From NCBI GenBank assembly GCA_027490345.1, contig JAIXYF010000415.1, forward strand, positions 1-11,376: a DNA stretch of 11,376 bases. Reading direction: 5' to 3'. This DNA is from Novosphingobium sp. Its GTDB lineage: Bacteria > Pseudomonadota > Alphaproteobacteria > Sphingomonadales > Sphingomonadaceae. The notes beneath the pieces were generated by a model. The model was not told the origin of the DNA and did not search any database. It worked only from the letters and a program-made list of their open reading frames with translations. Each line of letters begins with the position of its first letter. Position 1 is the stretch's first letter. Below, in pieces: positions 1 to 6,381 of this stretch. Position numbers and translations under genes: made by a program.

Positions 1-324
1 GCCAACACCACGCTAGTCGCCAGCTGGAGCACGGCGCCGGGTGACTATGAAAACCGCCCCTTCACCATCGAAATCGAAGGTGGACGCCGCAGCCGTCTTT
101 CCGGCGAAGTGGGCGATACCCTGGCCACGTTCAACCGCGGCGTCACGACTGGCGGTGACAGCTTCACGCTTTCGGGCCAGCAGCTGCCCTCGGCCTGGAT
201 CGGCGAAGTCAGCCTGATCCAGGGCGGGCTTGATTACACGTGGAAGATCAGCGGCGGTTATGAAAAGATGCAAGGCGGCGGCACCGGCTACACCGGCCGC
301 GCCTCGCTCGCCATCGCGCTTTGA
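1..324 (+). CDS. C-terminal end of a probable outer-membrane beta-barrel (autotransporter-like) protein, 5' truncated
   Basis: The frame is open from base 1 and ends at TGA 322-324, so only the last 107 residues are present; the start lies outside the window. The visible part alternates polar and hydrophobic residues (FTIEIEGG, SFTLSGQQ, YTWKISGGYEKM, GRASLAIAL) with Gly-rich turns, and finishes on a short hydrophobic strand right at the C-terminus. That is the pattern of a beta-barrel whose last strand is the insertion signal, as in autotransporter translocator domains, although the terminal residue is Leu rather than the classical Phe. No catalytic motif is visible. It is followed 18 bp later by a strong hairpin terminator. 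Membership of the autotransporter family is inferred from texture and not proven; another outer-membrane beta-barrel or beta-rich surface protein is possible. Confidence 0.55.
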   Translation, partial: ANTTLVASWSTAPGDYENRPFTIEIEGGRRSRLSGEVGDTLATFNRGVTTGGDSFTLSGQQLPSAWIGEVSLIQGGLDYTWKISGGYEKMQGGGTGYTGRASLAIAL

Positions 325-342
325 CTATATGATCCGGAACGC

Positions 343-374
343 AAAAGGGGGCGGCCTGCGGGCTGCCCCCTTTT
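343..374. terminator. Bidirectional rho-independent terminator between convergent genes
   Basis: An almost perfect 14-bp stem pairs 343-356 (AAAAGGGGGCGGCC) with 361-374 (GGCTGCCCCCTTTT), with a TGCG loop and one G-T wobble. The GC core is flanked by an A-run on the left and a T-run on the right, so it can terminate transcription from either side. It lies 18 bp after the stop of the beta-barrel gene (+) and 8 bp after the stop of the aminotransferase gene (-), exactly where convergent genes would share one terminator. Confidence 0.9.
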
Positions 375-381
375 TCATGCG

Positions 382-1527
382 TCAGTCTTGCGCCGCCCCA
401 CCTTGCGCCTGAAACCACGGGATCATCCGCGCGATGGCTTCTTCCACCAGCGGGGTGGACACCGCGAAGCTGAAGCGCACGAAGCGGTGCCCGTCGACCG
501 GATCGAAATCGATCCCCGGCGCAGTCGCCACACCAGTTTCTTCGAGCAGCCGGATGCAGAACGCCATCGAGTCCTGCGTCAGGTGCCCCACATCGGCGTA
601 GACATAGAACGCGCCGTCCGGGGGGGCGATGCGGGCAAGCCCCAAGGCCGGGAGCGCGGCCAGCAAGAGATCGCGATTGCGGGCATAAGTGCGCACGTGG
701 CCATCCAGCTCTGCGCCGCAATCGAGCGCGGCAAGCCCCGCGTGCTGGCTGAGCGAAGGCGGGGTAAGGAACAGGTTGCCCATCCGCGCGCGGGCCTGAT
801 CGATCTGATCGGGCGGCACCACCAGCCAGCCAAGCCGCCAGCCCGGCATGCTGAAATACTTCGAGAAGCTGTTGACCACGATGGCCTCGCGGTCAAACGG
901 CAACATCGAGCTGGCCGGCGCGCCATAGGTGATGCCCTGGTAGATCTCGTCCGAGATGATGCGGATGCCGCGCGTCTGGCAGACCTGCGCAATCGCCGCC
1001 ATTTCCGCAGGCGGGATCACTGTGCCGGTGGGATTGGCCGGGCTGGCGATGATCACGCCATCGGGCGCGGGATCGAGCGCGGCCAGCGCCGCCGCCGTGA
1101 TCTGATAGCCCACCTCCGGGCCGCACGGCAGCTCCACCGGTTCAATGAACAGCGCGCGCAAGGTGTTGCGATAAGCGACATAGCCCGGCCGCGCGATGGC
1201 AACGCGCGCGCCGGGGCCAAAGCGCAGCGACAGCGCAATCACCAGCGCTGGCGAAGCACCGCAGGTCAGCACGATCTGATCGGGTGAGACCGCCACCCCG
1301 GTTGTCTCCTCGACATGGCGGGCCAGCCGCGCGAGCAGTTCGGTGCTTTCCCAATAGCCCTTGTCCTCCTCGTCCAGAACAGCGCGCGCACGGGCAAGCG
1401 CGGCGGCGGGCGCGCCGGTGGAAGGCTGGCCATATTCCATGCGGATGACCGAGCGTCCTTCGGCCATCAGGCGCTGGGCGATGGACGAGATCGTGATGGC
1501 GTGAAACGGATCGAGCGTTGCAGTCAT
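382..1527 (-). CDS. PLP-dependent class I/II aminotransferase
   Basis: A 381-aa fold-type I aminotransferase, expected to move an amino group from an amino acid to a 2-oxo acid in the cytoplasm. Landmarks in order are GYWES near residue 58, TCGASPAL at 88-95, the ARPGYVAYRNT cofactor-side region at 112-122, SPANPTGT at 162-169 (Asn165), SDEIYQG at 192-198 (Asp193, which would hold the PLP pyridine nitrogen, and Tyr196), and SFSKYFSMPGWRLGW with Schiff-base Lys223 and Arg231. Length is normal for the family. The frame stays open 38 codons upstream, but homologous sequence begins at MTATLDPFHAI, so ATG 1527-1525 is chosen; the Arg-rich upstream part looks non-coding. An 11-bp inverted repeat abuts this start. 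Substrate cannot be assigned: aspartate, aromatic or other amino acids are all possible. It is clearly distinct from the alaC-type gene further right. Confidence 0.9.
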   Translation of the reverse strand: MTATLDPFHAITISSIAQRLMAEGRSVIRMEYGQPSTGAPAAALARARAVLDEEDKGYWESTELLARLARHVEETTGVAVSPDQIVLTCGASPALVIALSLRFGPGARVAIARPGYVAYRNTLRALFIEPVELPCGPEVGYQITAAALAALDPAPDGVIIASPANPTGTVIPPAEMAAIAQVCQTRGIRIISDEIYQGITYGAPASSMLPFDREAIVVNSFSKYFSMPGWRLGWLVVPPDQIDQARARMGNLFLTPPSLSQHAGLAALDCGAELDGHVRTYARNRDLLLAALPALGLARIAPPDGAFYVYADVGHLTQDSMAFCIRLLEETGVATAPGIDFDPVDGHRFVRFSFAVSTPLVEEAIARMIPWFQAQGGAAQD

Positions 1528-1575
1528 GGCTTTGCGCCTAGCACCGGGCCGAAAGCGGCGCAAAGCCCGCTTTGG
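1528..1575 (-). promoter_or_regulatory. Inverted-repeat operator candidate over the aminotransferase promoter
   Basis: A perfect 11-bp inverted repeat, GGCTTTGCGCC at 1528-1538 and GGCGCAAAGCC at 1557-1567, is separated by 18 bp. A third half-site copy, GCTTTG at 1569-1574, forms a further 6-2-6 palindrome with CAAAGC at 1561-1566. Read on the minus strand, a possible promoter TTGCGC (1563-1558), 17 bp, TAGGCG (1540-1535) falls so that the arms cover both hexamers, and the transcript would begin almost at the ATG. Both hexamers are weak against the sigma-70 consensus. The same element could instead fold as an RNA hairpin touching the start codon. The repeat is seen directly; its role as an operator is inference. 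Confidence 0.45.
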
Positions 1576-1658
1576 TTGACAAGTCCGGCTCCGCGCGCGA
1601 GCCTTCGCTTCAGATCCGGGCGGCATGACCGCACCGGGCACTGCGGGAGAGCTTTGTC

Positions 1659-2180
1659 ATGTCCTTATCAACCGGCGCAGCCGCGCCTAAACAGCTGCCC
1701 TTGGGGCAAGCCGCGATCGTCACGCTGGGCGTGATCGTGGTGGTTGCCGGTTTCGTTGCGCTGGGCGCGTGGCTGCACGTTGCGCCGCTTTACGCCGGTT
1801 TTCTGCTGCTGTGGGCGTGGTCGGCGCTGCACGAACTGTCGCTGAAAGCGCTGCCAGCGGCGCTGATCGGCGCGCTAGCGGGTGCGGGGCTGAGCTTCCT
1901 GCTGCAAACCGGCACGGCGATGGCCAATCCGGCGATCATCGCGCTGGCGCTGGCCCTGATGATCCTGGCGGTGTTTCTGGTCGTGGCCGGGCGCGCGGCG
2001 CTGGTCTGCAACCAGAGCACGATGCTGTTCATCACCGTGTTCAACGCTCCGATCATTCAGACCGGGGAGGATTTCCGGCAAGTGATCGTGGCGGTGGCGC
2101 TCGGCGCCGTGTGGTTTGCCGCGGTCGTGTGGGTGATCAGCAAGATCGTGCCGACACCGGACCCCGTGACGGCAAACTAG
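1659..2180 (+). CDS. Small polytopic inner-membrane protein of unknown function
   Basis: A 173-aa, very hydrophobic protein with about five or six membrane segments, roughly residues 17-37, 41-57, 63-83, 91-110, a less certain one at 113-128, and 140-161. There is no signal peptide beyond the first segment and no recognisable enzymatic motif; CNQSTMLFITVFNAP at 117-131 is the most distinctive polar-hydrophobic stretch. Start ATG 1659 is supported by GGGAGA at 1645-1650, 8 bp upstream. It is transcribed divergently from the aminotransferase across 131 bp. A TTGACA hexamer sits at 1576-1581, but I find no good -10 behind it. Length and topology recall small uncharacterised membrane families such as DUF1097, but I do not recognise the sequence. 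The stop TAG overlaps the stop of the convergent pseudopilin gene. Confidence 0.75.
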   Translation: MSLSTGAAAPKQLPLGQAAIVTLGVIVVVAGFVALGAWLHVAPLYAGFLLLWAWSALHELSLKALPAALIGALAGAGLSFLLQTGTAMANPAIIALALALMILAVFLVVAGRAALVCNQSTMLFITVFNAPIIQTGEDFRQVIVAVALGAVWFAAVVWVISKIVPTPDPVTAN

Positions 2181-2854
2181 CAGCTTGCAACGGTCTGCGC
2201 GGGCGACGGGTTGTAGATCTGCGTCAGATCCCGATCATCGCGCACATAGAGCGCCGCTTCCTTGCGGATGAGCTTGGTAGGCAGGATGCTGCCGAGGAAG
2301 AACGGCTTGTAATCATAGGCGATCTCCACAAACATGATCGCCGTGCCGGCATCGGCGGTCATCTTGGTCGAAGTGTAGCCCATGCCCTTGAACGCGGTGC
2401 CGGTGGCACCGGTTCCTTGCACGCCATAGCGCGAAGGCCAGGTGTTCTTGCCCCAGCAGCGCTGCCACGCGATCCATTGCCCGCCAGCCCCATTGACCTG
2501 CAAGCTGGAGAGAATGATCCGCCCGCGCACAGGAATGCCCAGATCTTCCGACTGGAGCGCTGCAGCGCGGAACACCTGATTGACATCATATTCGCGAAAC
2601 TGCGGCGCTCCGTTGACCTGCGTCTGCTTGGCGCGGCTGGCGTTGTCGGCAACAGTAATCGCTAGCTGGTTGAGCTTCACGTGGATGAGCGCGAGGCTGA
2701 CCACTTCGGTGCCCGTAAGCGCAAGGCCCATCAGGAACGGCAAGGCCAGCCCAAGCTCGACTGCGCTTGTGGCGCTGGAATCGCCCAGTAACCGGCGCAG
2801 CAGGCCAGACAGCCAGTTTGCGGTGCAGGCGGCAGATGACGCGATCATGGGCAT
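2177..2854 (-). CDS. TadE/TadF-like pseudopilin, second paralog
   Basis: A 225-aa TadE-like minor pilin, the last gene of the tad-type operon. The N-terminus carries a short basic leader (LLRRLLGDSS), then ATSAVELGLALPFLMG with Glu33, followed by one hydrophobic helix at about 31-53. The rest should be periplasmic or extracellular, ending in Cys225. Late elements such as MFVEIAYDYKPFF (about 176-188) are typical of the family. The leader closely resembles that of the neighbouring TadE-like protein (LLRRLLQDHRATSAIEFG), so the two are duplicates. Start ATG 2854 is chosen because GGGGG lies 7 bp upstream; ATG 2848 is an alternative that would give an ATGA overlap with the upstream stop. The residue before the presumed cleavage site is Ala28 instead of the usual Gly. 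The product probably joins a Tad/Flp pilus whose machinery is encoded elsewhere. Confidence 0.85.
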   Translation of the reverse strand: MPMIASSAACTANWLSGLLRRLLGDSSATSAVELGLALPFLMGLALTGTEVVSLALIHVKLNQLAITVADNASRAKQTQVNGAPQFREYDVNQVFRAAALQSEDLGIPVRGRIILSSLQVNGAGGQWIAWQRCWGKNTWPSRYGVQGTGATGTAFKGMGYTSTKMTADAGTAIMFVEIAYDYKPFFLGSILPTKLIRKEAALYVRDDRDLTQIYNPSPAQTVASC

Positions 2855-3477
2855 TTCGAAACCCCCGTGCGAGTCGCCTGGGTTGCGAACGGCTGGTTCT
2901 TGAGGATCGTGGTCGAGGGAATCGTCTGGTATTCGGGCAGGCCGAACATCTTGGCAAAGCCGAACCACTGCTTGTAGGACACGGTGACAGTGTAGACGAC
3001 CACATCGTTCGCGCCGCCAAGGCCGGTCTTGCCCATATCGGCATCCCAGGTGTTGTTGCCGTTCATGTCGACAAAGCACTCGGTGGAATCATAAGAGCCA
3101 TTCTTGTTGGTATCGGTAAAGTCTTCCGGGCTGCCGACTGCCGTAAACTCCGCATAGTTCTTGCGCGTGAAGGTCACGTTTGCAGTGGGCATGACATACT
3201 TGACCATCTTCGAGACAAGCGTGTCGAGGTCGCTTGAGCTGCTCTGGCCGCTCTGCAGCGAAGACTTGCGCGCCGCCGCGTTGACCGCGCCATTGAGCAC
3301 AGTGCTGACATAGTAGCTCTGCGCGACTTGCAGCGTGCCGAACACGACCATGAACAGGATCGGCGCGGTCATGCCGAACTCGATAGCACTGGTGGCGCGG
3401 TGATCCTGCAGCAGGCGGCGAAGCAGGCCAGAGCGCGCAGTGGGGCGCAGTTTGGGGCGCAGGGAAGACTGGGTCAT
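2845..3477 (-). CDS. tadE: TadE-like pseudopilin with an EF-hand-like double loop
   Basis: A 210-aa TadE-family minor pilin. The basic leader (LLRRLLQDHR) is followed by ATSAIEFGMTAPILFMVVFG, with Glu32 and a single hydrophobic helix at about 30-52. The mature domain is expected outside the inner membrane. Residues 122-133 (DTNKNGSYDSTE) fit the EF-hand loop rule at positions 1, 3, 5, 7, 9 and 12 (D, N, N, S, D, E), and a second partial loop begins at Asp137 (DMNGNNTWDAD). VVVYTVTVSYKQWFGF (160-174) is a typical late TadE strand. The ATG overlaps the upstream TadG-like stop by one base (TGATG), so translation is probably coupled; its stop overlaps the start of the next pseudopilin. Ala27 replaces the usual Gly before the presumed prepilin peptidase site. 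The family call is firm, while calcium binding is inferred. Confidence 0.88.
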   Translation of the reverse strand: MTQSSLRPKLRPTARSGLLRRLLQDHRATSAIEFGMTAPILFMVVFGTLQVAQSYYVSTVLNGAVNAAARKSSLQSGQSSSSDLDTLVSKMVKYVMPTANVTFTRKNYAEFTAVGSPEDFTDTNKNGSYDSTECFVDMNGNNTWDADMGKTGLGGANDVVVYTVTVSYKQWFGFAKMFGLPEYQTIPSTTILKNQPFATQATRTGVSKCP

Positions 3478-5432
3478 CACTTGTTGATCCGCAGGTCGGC
3501 CACCTGGCCGGCGATGAACTTGAACGTGTTGCTGAGCGCGGTCGTATTGCTGGCGAAATAGGCGCGCCCGGCGGTTGCGCACGAGGTCATCTGCGTGTTC
3601 AGCGTCTGGCCAAAGCCGATCACCCACACGGTATAGCCAAGGTTCTTGGCGCGGGTGCAGGCGGCCACATAACGGTTGTTGTGATAGTTGCGCAGCGTGG
3701 TGTTATTGCTGCCCGCAGGTGCGACACGGTTGTCATACATTTCCATGCCATAAGAGCTGTAATAATCGATGTTGGGTGCCATAGCACCGTCAGTCATAAA
3801 GATGATGTGACGGCTTACAGAGGGGTACTTGACCTGATCAGCGTTGACGTTCGACTGGAACAGGCCGGTCGGGCTGGCCAATCGCGCGCCCCAGATCATT
3901 CCGATGTCGTGATAGGTACTGCCAGATGCGACCAGTGCATTCACATAATTTTCCAGCCATGTCGGCACGACTGTCGGTGCGGTCGTATCGACATCGGTAA
4001 ACAACATGGCCGGCGATGGGCACTGCGAACCCTCCGGCGCGACGCCCGACGGGATCGAGGTGGACGTGCGCGGGCCAGTGTTCGTGCCGCGATACCAGAC
4101 GAGTTCGTTCACATAGAGCTTCCACCGGGTTGCATCGTTCGTTGGCGCCGAATCAATGTCGAGGTCGGTCGCGCCGCTGGGAACAGGGCTCATCGAAAGG
4201 TTCTGGACTGTCTGGCGTTCCTCGATGCAGCCCCTCCACCTTGCATTGGTAGTGGTCAGCCCGGTCACCCCGGTGGTGCCATTAAGCGCGGCGAGCGAGG
4301 GCATGTCATACGTGCCCGCAGTCGGTACCGTGGCGGTGGAGGAGATGTTGGTCACCACGGGCACATCCCCCATGCCCTTGAACGGGGTGACGTCCACTGT
4401 TGCGGCCTGGAAGATCCAGTTGGTGAATCGGTAGCGCGTAACATAGGTCGTGGTCGTGATGTTGCGATTGCGCACGCAGGTGCCCAGCGCGCTGGTGCCG
4501 CTGCCCGAAACCCGGGTCCACGACCGCCAAGAATAAGCCGTGCTGGTGGTTGCCGCAGGCGCAGGCCCGCCGCCGCTGACAGGATTGCCGCCATTCGTCG
4601 GCCAGGTGTTGCTGCCCCAACTGGTGCAATTGGCCGATGTAATGTTCGAACCGTAGGTTTGCGTATCCGGCACCGGCGCGCCCGGTGTGCCGACGTACTC
4701 AGGCGTGTCGAATTTCGCGAGTGCGGTCTGGTAAGGCTGGGTATCAGCAAAATAGCTGGTCGGCATGGTGCCTGTCGCCACCAGTCCGCCCATGTTGACC
4801 GTCGCGGAATAGGGCACGAAGCCGAAGCGGATGCGGGTGTTGGTCTTGTCGGTTACCGAACCGGCCACCGTCCGATAGAAATCACGGATTGCATTGCGCA
4901 GGCCGACGATCTTCGAGGTGGAATCGCCGTCGCAGTCCGAACCATCAGTATCGCACAGCATCGAGCCCGTGGTATCGAGCACGAACATCACGTCCGCGCT
5001 CGCCATCTGGAGCTCGGCGCTGCATTCCACCGTCAGCGTCAGGTTCTTGTACCCGAAAATGCCCATGACTGCCGTGGGCATCACCGTGCTCGCGGTGCCG
5101 CTGACAGCGCCAGTGCCGGTGGACGAGGTGTTGAACACGATCGAATCAGCGTTGGTGGCGTTCGGGTTGAAGTTGAAGTTGAACATCTTGTTCGCCTTCG
5201 CCGTCTCAGACGCGCCATAAGTGCCCGAAGTTGCCATCGCCTTGCGGCCCGCCAGCACGCCCGCATCGCACGCGTTCTGCAGGCTGGTGCGCGTCATGTA
5301 AGCGCGCGCCATATCGGTGCCGCTGCCAGCAAGGCTGACCAGAAGGATGATAGTGGCCAGCGCAATGCCCAGCGTGTTGCCCGCCGTATCGCGCACAAGG
5401 CTGGCGAGCAGTGATCGCAGCGTAGCGCTCAT
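3477..5432 (-). CDS. tadG: TadG-like pilus-assembly protein with a split von Willebrand factor A domain
   Basis: A 651-aa protein, first gene of the tad-type operon. A short N-terminus (VRDTAGN) precedes one membrane segment at about 20-37, then DMARAYMTRTSLQNACDAG at about 40-58, the hallmark of TadG N-termini. The VWA fold begins at ADVMFVLDTTGSM, with MIDAS residues Asp153, Thr155 and Ser157, and resumes at HIIFMTDG (Asp548), so about 330-390 Thr/Ser/Gly/Pro-rich residues are inserted in between, as in other long TadG proteins. DTDGSDCDGDS follows the MIDAS directly, flanked by Cys160 and Cys167. The last strands are VWVIGFG and YFASNTTAL. ATG 5432 has GGGAGG 4 bp upstream; ATG 5465, with GGAGG 11 bp upstream, would add 11 residues. 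It is probably envelope-exposed and helps anchor or assemble pili or a surface matrix. Confidence 0.87.
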   Translation of the reverse strand: MSATLRSLLASLVRDTAGNTLGIALATIILLVSLAGSGTDMARAYMTRTSLQNACDAGVLAGRKAMATSGTYGASETAKANKMFNFNFNPNATNADSIVFNTSSTGTGAVSGTASTVMPTAVMGIFGYKNLTLTVECSAELQMASADVMFVLDTTGSMLCDTDGSDCDGDSTSKIVGLRNAIRDFYRTVAGSVTDKTNTRIRFGFVPYSATVNMGGLVATGTMPTSYFADTQPYQTALAKFDTPEYVGTPGAPVPDTQTYGSNITSANCTSWGSNTWPTNGGNPVSGGGPAPAATTSTAYSWRSWTRVSGSGTSALGTCVRNRNITTTTYVTRYRFTNWIFQAATVDVTPFKGMGDVPVVTNISSTATVPTAGTYDMPSLAALNGTTGVTGLTTTNARWRGCIEERQTVQNLSMSPVPSGATDLDIDSAPTNDATRWKLYVNELVWYRGTNTGPRTSTSIPSGVAPEGSQCPSPAMLFTDVDTTAPTVVPTWLENYVNALVASGSTYHDIGMIWGARLASPTGLFQSNVNADQVKYPSVSRHIIFMTDGAMAPNIDYYSSYGMEMYDNRVAPAGSNNTTLRNYHNNRYVAACTRAKNLGYTVWVIGFGQTLNTQMTSCATAGRAYFASNTTALSNTFKFIAGQVADLRINK

Positions 5433-5771
5433 ACGGCCTCCCGTGGCTTTCGATCGGCGCAACATCTGGCGAAATTCCTCCATCATGGGGCAGAGCCGCA
5501 CGCACCGGCCCCACGCCATCCGGGCGAGGCGTGGGCGCACAGATTACCCAAGCTCCGTCCATGCAGGGGGACCGCCTTCCAAATCGTAAACTTGCTGAAA
5601 AAACGGCCTCGGTTGCACTACGCAGAGCAGCGCAAGTGCAGCCATATCGCAGCAGATGGGCGCTGGCAGAGCCGCGGCGGGCCGAGCGCGGCGGGTAGGG
5701 CGGCGGCGGGCCGGCGCGTGGTCCTTTCCGGCAGATTGGCATTCGCCGGTGCGCTCGGCTAGTGTGCACCG
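5433..5771. other. Divergent intergenic region between the tad-like operon and the ModE-like regulator
   Basis: A gap of 339 bp with no credible gene, although long GC-driven frames cross it. It holds the Shine-Dalgarno signals for the TadG-like gene (GGGAGG and GGAGG on the minus strand), a 6-bp inverted repeat TGCACT (5614-5619) with AGTGCA (5635-5640), and three copies of GCGGCGGG at 5674-5681, 5688-5695 and 5703-5710, spaced 14-15 bp. A 5-bp repeat CCGGC/GCCGG lies at 5728-5732 and 5745-5749. I could not find a convincing sigma-70 promoter for the minus-strand operon. None of these short repeats matches a site I know. Confidence 0.5.
5736..5765 (+). promoter_or_regulatory. Weak promoter candidate for the ModE-like gene, possibly giving a leaderless transcript
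   Basis: TTGGCA (5736-5741), an 18-bp spacer, and TAGTGT (5760-5765) would place the transcription start at or next to ATG 5772. No Shine-Dalgarno sequence precedes that ATG and an in-frame TAG (5760-5762) rules out an earlier start, so a leaderless mRNA is plausible. The -10 matches the consensus at only three of six positions, so this is tentative. Confidence 0.28.
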
Positions 5772-6179
5772 ATGGCCGAGCAATCACCGTTGAAGTTCAA
5801 GCTGCAGATCCTGTGCGGCGATGAGGTGGCGATGGGCCCCGGTAAGGCCGATCTGCTGGAAGCGATCCGTGTGCACCACTCGATTTCCGCAGCGGCACGC
5901 GTGCTTGGCATGAGTTATCGCCGGACCTGGCTGCTGGTCGATGCGATGAACCGCTGCTGGCAGGGTCCGCTTGTGGCCACAACACCGGGCAACCAGAAGG
6001 CGGGGGCCCAGCTAACCCCGCTGGGTGAGATGGTTCTGGCGCAATACCGCAAGCTACAGCATGAGCTGGAGCATACCGGCACGCAGCGTCTTTCCCCGCT
6101 TGTAGACGAGCAACTGCTCCCAGCGCCCCGCCCGCCCCGCCATCGCACCAAGGCGCAGGATGAACGGACTGCAGCCTGA
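5772..6179 (+). CDS. ModE-type winged-helix transcriptional regulator, DNA-binding domain only
   Basis: A 135-aa protein matching the N-terminal domain of molybdate regulators (ModE). The order is GPGKADLLEAI at about 24-34, SISAAARVLGMSYRRTWLLVDAMNR at about 40-64 (the helix-turn-helix with the invariant SYRR-W core), then a wing region ending in GAQLTPLGEMVLAQYRKLQHEL at about 78-99. Canonical ModE (about 260 aa) continues with two Mop/TOBE molybdate-binding modules. Here a low-complexity Pro/Arg tail takes their place and the protein stops, so metal sensing by this chain is unlikely. Stand-alone domains of this type are common in alphaproteobacteria. No mod transport genes are nearby. It is divergent from the tad-like operon and may act on it or on distant genes. 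The family call is strong; targets and ligand are unknown. Confidence 0.88.
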   Translation: MAEQSPLKFKLQILCGDEVAMGPGKADLLEAIRVHHSISAAARVLGMSYRRTWLLVDAMNRCWQGPLVATTPGNQKAGAQLTPLGEMVLAQYRKLQHELEHTGTQRLSPLVDEQLLPAPRPPRHRTKAQDERTAA

Positions 6180-6216
6180 CACCAGCAGCTGAAAAGCATC
6201 GATGATCAGGGGAAGC

Positions 6217-6290
6217 TGGAGGCCCGAGCCGGAATCGAACCGGCGTGCACGGATTTGCAGTCCGCTACGTCACCACTCCGCCATCGGGCC
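6217..6290 (-). tRNA. tRNA-Cys (anticodon GCA)
   Basis: On the minus strand a full 74-nt cloverleaf can be drawn. The acceptor strand GGCCCGA (6290-6284) pairs with TCGGGCC (6227-6221), discriminator U73 is typical of tRNA-Cys, and an encoded CCA lies at 6219-6217. The T arm is GCCGG-TTCGATT-CCGGC. The anticodon loop CTGCAAA (6260-6254) has anticodon GCA at 6258-6256, reading UGC/UGU. Two bases upstream of the mature 5' end sits a 10-bp perfect palindrome, GATGCGCATC (6293-6302), of unknown meaning. No clear terminator or strong promoter is visible around it. Confidence 0.96.
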
Positions 6291-6381
6291 CCGATGCGCA
6301 TCAGCGTGGAAGGGGGCGGTTAGCCGAGCGCCGGGCTGGCCGCAACGGGATTCTTTGCGCCGGGGCGCTGCACCAGTCAGG

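Noticed and set aside
3681..5414. A 577-codon open frame on the plus strand, opposite the TadG-like gene
   Set aside because: It is the antisense shadow of a well-supported gene; the translation is rich in Arg, His, Ala and Gly with no domain pattern, as GC-rich antisense frames usually are.
5206..5787. Overlapping minus-strand frames in the region upstream of the TadG-like gene
   Set aside because: They overlap coding sequence of the TadG-like gene in another frame, lack ribosome sites and have Arg/Pro/Ala-rich random composition; the part at 5433-5771 is treated as intergenic.
6217..6290. tRNA-Cys as an integration site for a genomic island
   Set aside because: No integrase gene and no second copy of the tRNA 3' end is present in the window, and flanking genes look like core chromosome.
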